Shown here one piece after another: positions 6,192-11,741 of a DNA stretch of 11,741 nucleotides (positions are counted from its first letter, which is position 1; each line of letters opens with the position of its first letter). The stretch is from positions 1-11,741 of the forward strand of contig CANGZO010000048.1 of the NCBI GenBank assembly GCA_947458305.1, given 5' to 3'. A program made the position numbers and the translations under genes. The notes under the pieces are model-generated. The model was not told the origin of the DNA, ran no database searches, and saw only the letters and a list, made by a program, of their open reading frames with translations. The DNA is from Comamonadaceae bacterium (GTDB taxonomy: Bacteria > Pseudomonadota > Gammaproteobacteria > Burkholderiales > Burkholderiaceae_C).

Positions 6192-7511
6192 ATGGTTTTT
6201 GCGTTGTTTGAGTTGTTGTTTTTAATGGGTGTGGCCGGATTGCCGGCTTGGTATGTGTGGGGTGCTTTGGGGGCTTGTTTGGCGGCCTTGTTCGTCGTGT
6301 GTGTGTACGCCTTGGTTTTGGCGTGGCGGGTTGACCGCTTTGACCGATGGCTCAGTGCACCCAGTTTGCGATTGGATCCACCTTGGCAAGGGGTCTGGCG
6401 AGACATGGCTTTGCGCATTCAGCGGATGCTGCGCCAGCAAGAAAAATTGGTGACTGTCCATGAGAAAAGGTTGCAAGATTTTTTGTCTGCGATTCAGGCT
6501 TCTCCCAATGGTGTGATTTTGCTGGACGAAGAAGCGCGTATTGAATGGTGCAATGAAACGGCAGCTTCACACTTGGGATTGGATTCGATCAAAGACCGGA
6601 TGCAACACATTGTTCATTTGGTTCGAGATCCTGTTTTTTCGCGTTACTTTTCACAAGCCAGTCATGCCAGTGAAGCCGTCATTGAAGGGCGATCCAGTTC
6701 GGCGGCCACGGCTCAAAAATTGTCGGTTCAGCTGCATGAGTACGGAGATGGTCGGTCTTTGTTGTTGACGCGTGACATCACCGCTGTCGCCCAGGCCGAG
6801 GCCATGCGCCGAGATTTTGTGGCGAACGTTTCGCATGAGATCAGGACACCTTTGACGGTTCTCAGTGGATTTGTCGAAACTTTGCAGACACTGCCCCTGG
6901 ACGAACAAGAGCGTGTTCGTTATTTGAGCTTGATGGCTGTGCAGTCAGAGCGCATGCAAGATTTGGTGGCTGATCTGTTGACGCTGTCTCAATTGGAGGG
7001 CAGTTTGCCCCCGAGCATGAGCCAGCATGTGTCTTTGCCTGTTTTGATGTCGCAGGTTTTTGGTGATGCCAAAGCCATGTCCGAAGGCCTGGCCAACATG
7101 GGTGATGGGGCGGGCCATGATTTGGTGATGGCCCCGGTTCCGGAAGTGGATTTGTTGGGCTCTCGTTCTGAGTTGATGAGCGCGCTCTCCAATTTGGTGA
7201 TCAACGCTGTGCGTTACACCCCACTGGGCGGCTCTATTCATTTGAGTTGGTCTTGTACGTCGGAGGGGTGGGTGTTTGCAGTCAAGGACACTGGCCCTGG
7301 CATCGCGGCTGAGCATTTGCCACGTTTGTCGGAACGTTTTTACCGCGTAGACCGGAGCCGCTCGAGAGAGACCGGGGGCACGGGTTTGGGTTTGGCCATC
7401 GCCAAACATGTCATGCAACGGCATGGCGGTGAGTTGCGCATTGAAAGTGACTTGGGCAAGGGGTCCACATTCAAGTTGATCTTCCCTGCCAGCCGAGTGG
7501 TCCATGTCTAG
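6192..7511 (+). CDS. phoR: Phosphate regulon sensor histidine kinase PhoR
   Basis: PhoR is the inner-membrane kinase/phosphatase partner of PhoB. The 439-residue product matches the domain order of E. coli PhoR: two hydrophobic segments (about 3-18 and 24-45) with almost no periplasmic loop, a PAS domain (about 95-200, with NGVILLDEEARIEWCNETA), then the kinase core. The H-box FVANVSHEIRTPLT (209-222) gives phospho-accepting His215. The ATPase domain has an N-box with Asn334 and Asn338 (LSNLVINAVRYTP), G1 DTGPGI (366-371), an F-box ERFYRVDRSR (381-390) and G2 GGTGLGLAI (395-403). Lack of a periplasmic sensor domain fits the known mode, in which the signal comes from PstSCAB through PhoU. AGGTGG (6183-6188) precedes ATG 6192. 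The TAG stop overlaps a short downstream ORF by 8 nt. Confidence 0.96.
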   Translation: MVFALFELLFLMGVAGLPAWYVWGALGACLAALFVVCVYALVLAWRVDRFDRWLSAPSLRLDPPWQGVWRDMALRIQRMLRQQEKLVTVHEKRLQDFLSAIQASPNGVILLDEEARIEWCNETAASHLGLDSIKDRMQHIVHLVRDPVFSRYFSQASHASEAVIEGRSSSAATAQKLSVQLHEYGDGRSLLLTRDITAVAQAEAMRRDFVANVSHEIRTPLTVLSGFVETLQTLPLDEQERVRYLSLMAVQSERMQDLVADLLTLSQLEGSLPPSMSQHVSLPVLMSQVFGDAKAMSEGLANMGDGAGHDLVMAPVPEVDLLGSRSELMSALSNLVINAVRYTPLGGSIHLSWSCTSEGWVFAVKDTGPGIAAEHLPRLSERFYRVDRSRSRETGGTGLGLAIAKHVMQRHGGELRIESDLGKGSTFKLIFPASRVVHV

Positions 7512-7599
7512 TTCGTCAGCGCAGGGGCCTGTACCTTCGGATGTTTTTTGGATCGCCTTCTTTTTGTTGGGGTTGACCAAGCCCTTTGTCATCCACTGA
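7504..7599 (+). CDS. Doubtful 31-codon ORF overlapping the end of phoR
   Basis: This ATG-started frame overlaps the last 8 nt of phoR in another reading frame and ends at TGA 7597-7599, just before the Shine-Dalgarno sequence of the HAD gene. It codes a Ser-rich start (MSSSSAQGPVPSD) followed by a hydrophobic stretch, VFWIAFFLLGL (about residues 14-24), and a short polar tail. That would fit a very small membrane peptide or a translational coupling ORF. A partial GAG (7495-7497) lies upstream. I recognise no family, and an ORF this short can arise by chance. Confidence 0.2.
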   Translation: MSSSSAQGPVPSDVFWIAFFLLGLTKPFVIH

Positions 7600-7611
7600 C
7601 GGAGACGGTTG

Positions 7612-8292
7612 ATGCGAGTTGCTTTTTTGGATTTGGATCACACCTTGCTGGCGGCCGACAGCAACCAACTGTGGATGGCCCATTTGAGGTCTGAGCAATT
7701 GATTTCAGATGAACAATCTTCTGTTCATGATCAATTCTTGCGTGACTATGCCTGCGGTGCATTGAATTTCGAAGCCCTGCAAGCTTTCCGGATTGGCCTG
7801 GATGCTTCTTTGGCACCAGACACCTTGTCTGCCGTCAGGGCTGAGTTTGAACGGGAGACATTGATACCGGCCATTGCACCTCTGGCACCGCGCTTGTTGG
7901 CTGAGCTGGCGCAGCGGGGCTTGACCACGGTGTTGGTCAGTGCCACCCGAAGTCCCCTGGTTGACCCTGTTGTGCAGGCTTTGGGGGTGGATCACGCCAT
8001 CACGTCATGCTTTGGTCGCGACAAAGTCCAGCATGTTCAAGCCTGGCTTCAAAGCTTGGGTTCTTCGCTCAATGACTTGGACGAAAGCTGGTTTTTCAGC
8101 GACTCGCACAACGACTTGCCGCTGCTGAATGTGGTGATGCACCCCGTGGTGGTGGATGCCGATGATCGGCTCCAGCAGGTGGCCATCGAGCGGGCTTGGC
8201 CCATGATGTCCTTGCGCAGCGAGGTCTCTCAGTGCGATCTCTTGCTGCCTCGTGCTGCGCCCCGGGGGTTGAAAAGCGGCCAAGGCAGTTGA
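7612..8292 (+). CDS. HAD-superfamily phosphatase, SerB/CicA-like (HAD-IB)
   Basis: This is a haloacid-dehalogenase-type cytoplasmic phosphatase of 226 residues resembling the phosphoserine-phosphatase-like HAD-IB group. The catalytic set is intact: motif I FLDLDHTLL (5-13) with nucleophile Asp7 and general acid Asp9, motif II Ser110 in LVSATRS, motif III Lys138 in GRDKVQ, and motif IV SDSHNDLPLL (163-172) with Asp164 and Asp168. The region between motifs II and III (about 114-136) looks shorter than in homologues I remember, which have a Gly-rich hairpin (a TG-x-x-x-G-type segment) there. ATG 7612 is preferred over TTG 7609 because GGAGACGG (7601-7608) precedes it and motif I then starts at the usual position. 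It follows phoR by 100 nt on the same strand with no terminator between, so it may be co-transcribed with the Pho locus. The substrate is unknown. Confidence 0.85.
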   Translation: MRVAFLDLDHTLLAADSNQLWMAHLRSEQLISDEQSSVHDQFLRDYACGALNFEALQAFRIGLDASLAPDTLSAVRAEFERETLIPAIAPLAPRLLAELAQRGLTTVLVSATRSPLVDPVVQALGVDHAITSCFGRDKVQHVQAWLQSLGSSLNDLDESWFFSDSHNDLPLLNVVMHPVVVDADDRLQQVAIERAWPMMSLRSEVSQCDLLLPRAAPRGLKSGQGS

Positions 8293-8306
8293 GGCGTTTG
8301 TTGTCG

Positions 8307-8345
8307 ACCCCTGGCACAAGCCACTTGGTTGCTGAGGGCAGGGGT
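8307..8345. terminator. Weak stem-loop between the convergent HAD and MATE genes
   Basis: ACCCCTG (8307-8313) and CAGGGGT (8339-8345) can form a 7-bp stem around a 25-nt loop that holds a small inner hairpin (CAAG 8317-8320 with CTTG 8324-8327). It occupies most of the 54-nt gap between two convergent genes, where a shared terminator is expected. The T-run after it is poor on both strands, so this is a candidate only. Confidence 0.3.
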
Positions 8346-8346
8346 T

Positions 8347-9708
8347 TCAGTGTTCGATTTTGGGAATTTGGCTCACTCGCCAGACCAATGCCGTGAACAG
8401 CAAAGACACCGCGGCCAGTGCCAAGCTGCTGCTGATCCAGAAAGCATCCACTGATGGCCGAGCTGTCCAGTTGATCAGGCCGTCCAGCGTGCTGTGGTCA
8501 TAAGCCCAGAGGTACCCGCCATAAAGGCCGAGCCCCCACAAGAATGCGGCGTAGATCAGCAAGGGTGCGATGGTGATGCGGTAGCAACGCAACAAATAGG
8601 CGCACACCGCTTGCACAGCGTCGGCCAGGTGGTACAGGGCGACCCAGCCCAGCCAAACCACGGCGGCTTGTGCCACCAACGGGTCGTTGGTAAAGGCTTG
8701 GGCAATGCTCTCGCGAGCCAGCAGCAAAAGGGATGCGCAACAAATTGCGGCGCCAATGGCCAGGCCAATGCCCATGCCGACCGCCTGCCGTGCCCGGCGT
8801 GCATCGCCTGCGCCCAACCAATAACCAGTGCGCGCACTGCTGGCGATGCCCAAAGCCAGGGGCACCATGTAAAGCACAGCCGCCAAGCTGGCTGCAATTT
8901 GGTGGCTGGCTGAGGCGACCGAGCCCAAACGGGCGATGAACAAAGCCATCAGCGTGAAAGAGGTGACTTCCACCATGATGGACAGGCCTGCCGGCACGCC
9001 CATGCGCAAAAAATGTCGGATGACGGGCCATTGCACTTTTTCTGGCCATCGCCACAGTTGGTAGGGCCGGTAAATGTCTTGGGTTTTCAACAACCAAAGT
9101 CCGGTCAGCATCATCAGGGTGTTGACCGCCAGTGTGGCCGAGGCGCAACCCACCACGCCCATGCCGGCATGACCACCCATGCCAAATGTCAAGACCACGG
9201 AAAGTGGAATCTTCACCAGCAATGCACCGGCTTGTAACCAGGTCACCAAACGTGGATAGCCCAAACTTTGGTTGAGGGTGCTGTACATGCGAAAAAGCAA
9301 AGACGGCACCAAAGCCACGGCCAACACGCGCAAGTAGGCACGGACATCGGGCCACAGTTCCGGGGGCACTTGGGTCCAAGACAGCCAAGGGTCTGGAAAC
9401 AGCAAGCCGGCCATGCCTAAAGCGGCAGCGCCCGAGGCGATGTACAGGGCTTGACGCACGGAGCGGCCAATGTCGAGTGGTCGGTTGGCGCCGTGCAATT
9501 CGGCCCATACAGGCAGCAAGGCTTGCAGCATGCCGTTGAGCGCGACATAGATGCTGATGTAAATGGACGATGCCAGGGACAGCACCGCCAGGGCATGGGG
9601 GCTGTAGCGGCCCGCGATGATGGTGTCCGCGACGCCAAATGACATCACGGCCAATTGGCCCACCAGCACGGTGCCTGCGTGGCGGCTGATGGTGCGCAAT
9701 TCAGACAT
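8347..9708 (-). CDS. MATE-family multidrug/Na+ antiporter, NorM-like
   Basis: This 453-residue inner-membrane protein is a multidrug and toxic compound extrusion transporter, which couples drug export to Na+ or H+ entry. It is highly hydrophobic with about 12 predicted membrane segments in two similar halves, as usual for the family. The N-terminus has the NorM-type GVADTIIAGRYS (25-36), and the second half has SHQIAASLA (268-276) and RTGYWLGAGD (293-302). Three acidic residues at positions equivalent to the cation-binding residues of Vibrio cholerae NorM are visible: Asp28, Glu247 (IMVEVTSF) and Asp363 (LADAVQAV). That supports a true antiporter rather than a lipid flippase. ATG 9708-9706 begins only 3 nt after the stop of the upstream membrane-protein gene, so the two are probably translationally coupled. 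The substrate cannot be inferred. Confidence 0.92.
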   Translation of the reverse strand: MSELRTISRHAGTVLVGQLAVMSFGVADTIIAGRYSPHALAVLSLASSIYISIYVALNGMLQALLPVWAELHGANRPLDIGRSVRQALYIASGAAALGMAGLLFPDPWLSWTQVPPELWPDVRAYLRVLAVALVPSLLFRMYSTLNQSLGYPRLVTWLQAGALLVKIPLSVVLTFGMGGHAGMGVVGCASATLAVNTLMMLTGLWLLKTQDIYRPYQLWRWPEKVQWPVIRHFLRMGVPAGLSIMVEVTSFTLMALFIARLGSVASASHQIAASLAAVLYMVPLALGIASSARTGYWLGAGDARRARQAVGMGIGLAIGAAICCASLLLLARESIAQAFTNDPLVAQAAVVWLGWVALYHLADAVQAVCAYLLRCYRITIAPLLIYAAFLWGLGLYGGYLWAYDHSTLDGLINWTARPSVDAFWISSSLALAAVSLLFTALVWRVSQIPKIEH

Positions 9709-9711
9709 GGC

Positions 9712-11457
9712 TCATTCGCCTGCTGCTGAGACAGGTGTGTGGGTTGGAGTGGTTGGCGCTGTGAGTGGGCGAAAAACCAAGATGCTTTCGTTCCTGTCGC
9801 CCAAGCGGTAAGCCTTGGAAACTGGGGTCCAGCCGAGCGATTTGAGCTTGTCGTTCATCAGGGGCAGATTTTTCTCGTCCATGATCAGCCAGGGGCAATC
9901 AGGTGTCGGGGCTTGTGCGGCTATCAAACGGACTTGGGCATGGAACAAGAAACCGGCGCCTTGTGCTTGGGTAATGCCGGCATATTGCAAGCAGGACGCC
10001 GTCCCCGTGACCACCTGCACTTTTTGCACCATGGTGACGTAGCTGCGCGCAAAGTTGAGCAGTGGAAGCCACAGGCTCATGAGCAACAACCAACACAGAA
10101 CGGCACCGGATGCAGGCAAGACCATGCTTTTCCAAATGGCCGCTCGGTGGTGGCCGATGCGCCATTTCACCAACCCAGCCCAGGCCAGGGTGGCCAGCAA
10201 AGCCAAGCCAAAAGTCATGGTGGAAAACTCTGGCAAAAATCCAGGGGCCAGTTTGGCGACGTTGGCCGCAGGCTTGGCTGGAAATCCAGTTTGCATGGCG
10301 ATCCAGACCACCCAAATGGTGAGGGCGCAAAAACTGAAAAACAGCAGGGTGAACCAGTCGATCAGAGCGCCCAAGCTGCGCCGCAAAGTGGGCAAAGCGA
10401 ATGCGGCCAAAGCAGCAATTCCCGGCAGGGCCAGCAAAAGTGCTCTGTCCGACATGCCGGTCAGCCAAGTGGCGGCCACGGTGACTGCGATGAACCACAA
10501 TGGCAAAGCCAGATGTGGAAAGCGCCAGCCGCGCGAGAGCTGGGACCTCCAGCGCCACAAAGACCATGCCGCCAAAGGCCAAGCAGGCCATGTGAACCAC
10601 AGCATGAGCTTGGCCAGCACGTCAAGTTCCAACAAGGTGTACGACTCGACACGCCAGCGCCAAAGATCCAGGTAGCCCGCTGTGGTGATGCAAAGCAAAC
10701 ACAGCAAAGCCAATAAGCCCAGATCGAGCATGCGAAGGCGAGCCTGCGCGGGGTCGCTTTGTCCGAGGGCTTTTAAAACAGAACCACCGATGCCCAGCCA
10801 CAGTGCAACGCTGGGCGCTCCCGAAAGCGTGAGGCCTAGCATGCCAACGCTCACAGCCACGCCGCTGCGCAAACGCCATCGCGGCAGTGTGGACAAGCCG
10901 ACAAAAATCAGTGAGGCGAAGCAAAGCTGGCTGAGTGCTGGGGTGGCTTCGTGTGCCAACCTGGCCAAACCCAGGCAGGCCAACAAGGCCAGCAAACCAC
11001 CGTCAGCCAAAGCGCGTGCGTAGTCTGCAGGTTTGGCTTCACCCCCAAATGCAAAGGCCACAGGTTGGGCTGCGGGGTGTCTAGCCAAGGCGTACACGGC
11101 ATACCAGGTGGCGGCCAAGGTCAGCGCCAACATGGCAATGAAGGGAATCCGAGCAAAAGCATCTTCCCAACCGACGGGGGCGCCATACAAAAAGACAGCA
11201 CCCAGCCAGTAAGGGAGCAAGGCCAATTGCGGATCGTGTTGGCCCAACAAGCTGGGTCGGAACCAGTTGGCCACTTCGCCCATGGCTGGTTGGGCCAGTT
11301 GCAGCATGTAGCCCAATGCCTCTAGATCTTGGGATTTCCAAGGCTCGCGTCCCCAAAAGCCAGGCAACACATAGGCCGCACACAAGAGCAGCAAGGCCAG
11401 ACGGGGCAGTCGCCTGACAGCACTTTGGGCAACGATGGCGGGGGTGGTGTGGTTCAC
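9712..11457 (-). CDS. Polytopic membrane protein, probable GT-C glycosyltransferase related to ArnT/PMT (GT39)
   Basis: The product is 581 residues with about 12-13 predicted membrane segments between residues 17 and 468, then a C-terminal soluble region of about 100 residues and a Thr/Pro-rich tail. The N-terminus resembles ArnT, the inner-membrane enzyme that moves a sugar from a polyprenyl phosphate to lipid A. It has a first membrane helix, a loop with GREPWKSQDLEALGY (36-50), then W-x-x-P-x-x-LG (65-72), a P-YW motif (82-84) and EDAFARIPF (98-106). Asp44 falls where the catalytic Asp of the DE-x-x-YAE motif of ArnT lies. The EKP-like segment of ArnT with its conserved Lys is not seen; HDPQLALLPYW stands there. 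So it is a diverged member and the donor and acceptor are unknown. The start is GTG 11457-11455, since no other common start codon occurs before the upstream in-frame stop; no strong ribosome binding site is visible. The MATE gene follows after 3 nt. Confidence 0.6.
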   Translation of the reverse strand: MNHTTPAIVAQSAVRRLPRLALLLLCAAYVLPGFWGREPWKSQDLEALGYMLQLAQPAMGEVANWFRPSLLGQHDPQLALLPYWLGAVFLYGAPVGWEDAFARIPFIAMLALTLAATWYAVYALARHPAAQPVAFAFGGEAKPADYARALADGGLLALLACLGLARLAHEATPALSQLCFASLIFVGLSTLPRWRLRSGVAVSVGMLGLTLSGAPSVALWLGIGGSVLKALGQSDPAQARLRMLDLGLLALLCLLCITTAGYLDLWRWRVESYTLLELDVLAKLMLWFTWPAWPLAAWSLWRWRSQLSRGWRFPHLALPLWFIAVTVAATWLTGMSDRALLLALPGIAALAAFALPTLRRSLGALIDWFTLLFFSFCALTIWVVWIAMQTGFPAKPAANVAKLAPGFLPEFSTMTFGLALLATLAWAGLVKWRIGHHRAAIWKSMVLPASGAVLCWLLLMSLWLPLLNFARSYVTMVQKVQVVTGTASCLQYAGITQAQGAGFLFHAQVRLIAAQAPTPDCPWLIMDEKNLPLMNDKLKSLGWTPVSKAYRLGDRNESILVFRPLTAPTTPTHTPVSAAGE

Positions 11458-11502
11458 GTACAGGGCAGGATCGGGTGGGTGAGTGCTGTATCAGGTGGTC
11501 GT

Positions 11503-11528
11503 ATTTTAAAAACCAGCATGTTGGTTTT
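11503..11528 (-). promoter_or_regulatory. Putative promoter with operator-like palindrome for the ArnT-like/MATE unit
   Basis: AAAACCAGCATGTTGGTTTT (11509-11528) is a 20-bp dyad in which nine of ten base pairs are complementary (one G/T mismatch at 11516/11521). Immediately next to it on the - strand is TAAAAT (11508-11503), five of six matches to a -10 element, about 45 nt upstream of the GTG start. The palindrome would occupy the -10/-35 spacer, a common operator position. No good -35 is seen at 17-18 bp, so transcription may need an activator, or the dyad may just be a hairpin. No regulator gene is adjacent in this window. Confidence 0.35.
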
Positions 11529-11553
11529 GACAGCATCCGTCAAGCCGCCATAC

Positions 11554-11588
11554 AAAAAGGGCAGGCCGGTTGCCCGGGCTGCCCTTTT
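11554..11588 (-). terminator. Intrinsic terminator of rpmE2
   Basis: Read on the - strand, AAAAGGGCAG (11588-11579) pairs with CTGCCCTTTT (11564-11555) in a perfect 10-bp stem with a 14-nt GC-rich loop, ending in a run of five Ts (11558-11554). It begins about 20 nt after the L31 stop codon and separates rpmE2 from the ArnT-like gene. Confidence 0.8.
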
Positions 11589-11608
11589 GGGGAACACCAA
11601 TGCGCGAA

Positions 11609-11741
11609 TTATTTGGCGATGGTGGTGGTCTTGCCGAAACGGTTGCGGAACTTCTCCACGCGGCCGCCCATGTTGTCGACCGACTTTTGGGTGCCGGTGT
11701 AGAAGGGGTGCGACTCACTGGTCGTGTCCAGCTTGTACCAA
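11609..11741 (-). CDS. rpmE2: Ribosomal protein L31, zinc-ligand-free type (type B), C-terminal part
   Basis: The last 43 codons of an L31 gene are present, entering from the right edge and ending at TAA (11611-11609). Visible family motifs are SESHPFYTG (8-16 of the visible part), the GGRVEKFRNRF segment (25-35) and a basic tail ending TTTIAK. In zinc-binding L31 the region before HPFFTG has a C-x-x-C pair; here it is TSES, so the C-terminal zinc ligands are absent, as in type B/C-minus L31. The product is part of the 50S subunit. The N-terminal half, which would confirm the type, lies outside the window. It is followed by its own terminator. Confidence 0.93.
   Translation of the reverse strand, partial: WYKLDTTSESHPFYTGTQKSVDNMGGRVEKFRNRFGKTTTIAK

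Larger units (their letters stand above)
11458..11608. other. Intergenic region between rpmE2 and the ArnT-like gene
   Basis: This 151-nt gap holds, read on the - strand, the rpmE2 terminator, an imperfect TGAC/GTCA dyad (11528-11542), a near-perfect 20-bp palindrome (11509-11528) with TAAAAT (11508-11503) beside it, and a leader of about 45 nt to the GTG start. No RNA gene or further ORF is evident. Confidence 0.6.

Noticed and set aside
8498..9508. 336-codon frame on the same strand as the MATE gene in another frame
   Set aside because: It is an out-of-frame reading of the MATE coding sequence, which carries the conserved motifs in its own frame.
9739..10716. 325-codon + strand frame opposite the ArnT-like gene
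   Set aside because: It is a Gln/Gly/Pro-rich antisense shadow; the - strand frame has coherent membrane helices and homology to a known family.
11527..11556. + strand TTGACA-N18-TACAAA as a promoter directed toward the L31 gene antisense
   Set aside because: The -10 match is poor, it lies within the terminator stem, and there is no gene on the + strand ahead within the window.
1..11741. Mobile element, tRNA, CRISPR or defence island
   Set aside because: I saw no transposase or integrase motifs, terminal inverted repeats, regularly spaced repeats, tRNA-like cloverleaf or abrupt composition change on either strand.

Overview
The window reads as a chromosomal segment of a betaproteobacterium. 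Protein sequences and gene order suggest Burkholderiales, most likely family Comamonadaceae (Limnohabitans/Rhodoferax/Polaromonas-like). This placement rests on recognising protein families and style, not on a database search. No IS element, integrase, tRNA, CRISPR array or compositional break is visible, so it looks like core genome.

Layout. (1) 1-722, + strand: the last ~240 codons of a PQQ-dependent soluble aldose sugar dehydrogenase (YliI/Asd-like), cut by the window edge. (2) 723-943: a regulatory intergenic region with short repeats and hairpins, then a good PhoB-type Pho box (846-863) and a -10-like hexamer in front of pstS. (3) 944-7511, + strand: a complete phosphate-starvation locus in the order pstS, pstC, pstA, pstB, phoU, phoB, phoR. 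It encodes the periplasmic phosphate-binding protein, two permease subunits, the ATPase, the PhoU signalling adaptor, the response regulator and the sensor kinase. A strong intrinsic terminator lies between pstS and pstC; it probably lets pstS be made in excess while some transcripts read through. phoU and phoB overlap by 4 nt (ATGA). (4) 7504-8292, + strand: a doubtful 31-codon ORF overlapping the end of phoR, then a SerB/CicA-like HAD phosphatase gene probably riding on the same transcript. (5) 8347-11457, - strand: a two-gene unit, converging on the pst-pho locus. It holds a large polytopic membrane protein with an ArnT/PMT-like (GT-C) N-terminus and, 3 nt after it, a NorM-type MATE transporter. 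(6) 11458-11608: an intergenic region with an operator-like palindrome, a -10-like element and the terminator of (7) the 3' end of a zinc-ligand-free (type B) ribosomal protein L31 gene on the - strand, cut by the right edge.

How it works together. Under phosphate limitation PhoR would phosphorylate PhoB. PhoB would bind the Pho box and activate pstS and, by read-through, the rest of the locus including phoB and phoR (positive feedback). When phosphate is plentiful, PstSCAB and PhoU would hold PhoR in its phosphatase state. The rest of the window is functionally separate.

I did not find a clearly new system. The observations most worth a second look are the 19-codon minicistron that joins pstC to pstA by TGATG overlaps at both ends, the 31-codon ORF at the end of phoR, the apparently shortened HAD phosphatase, and the coupled ArnT-like/MATE pair with its palindromic promoter region.
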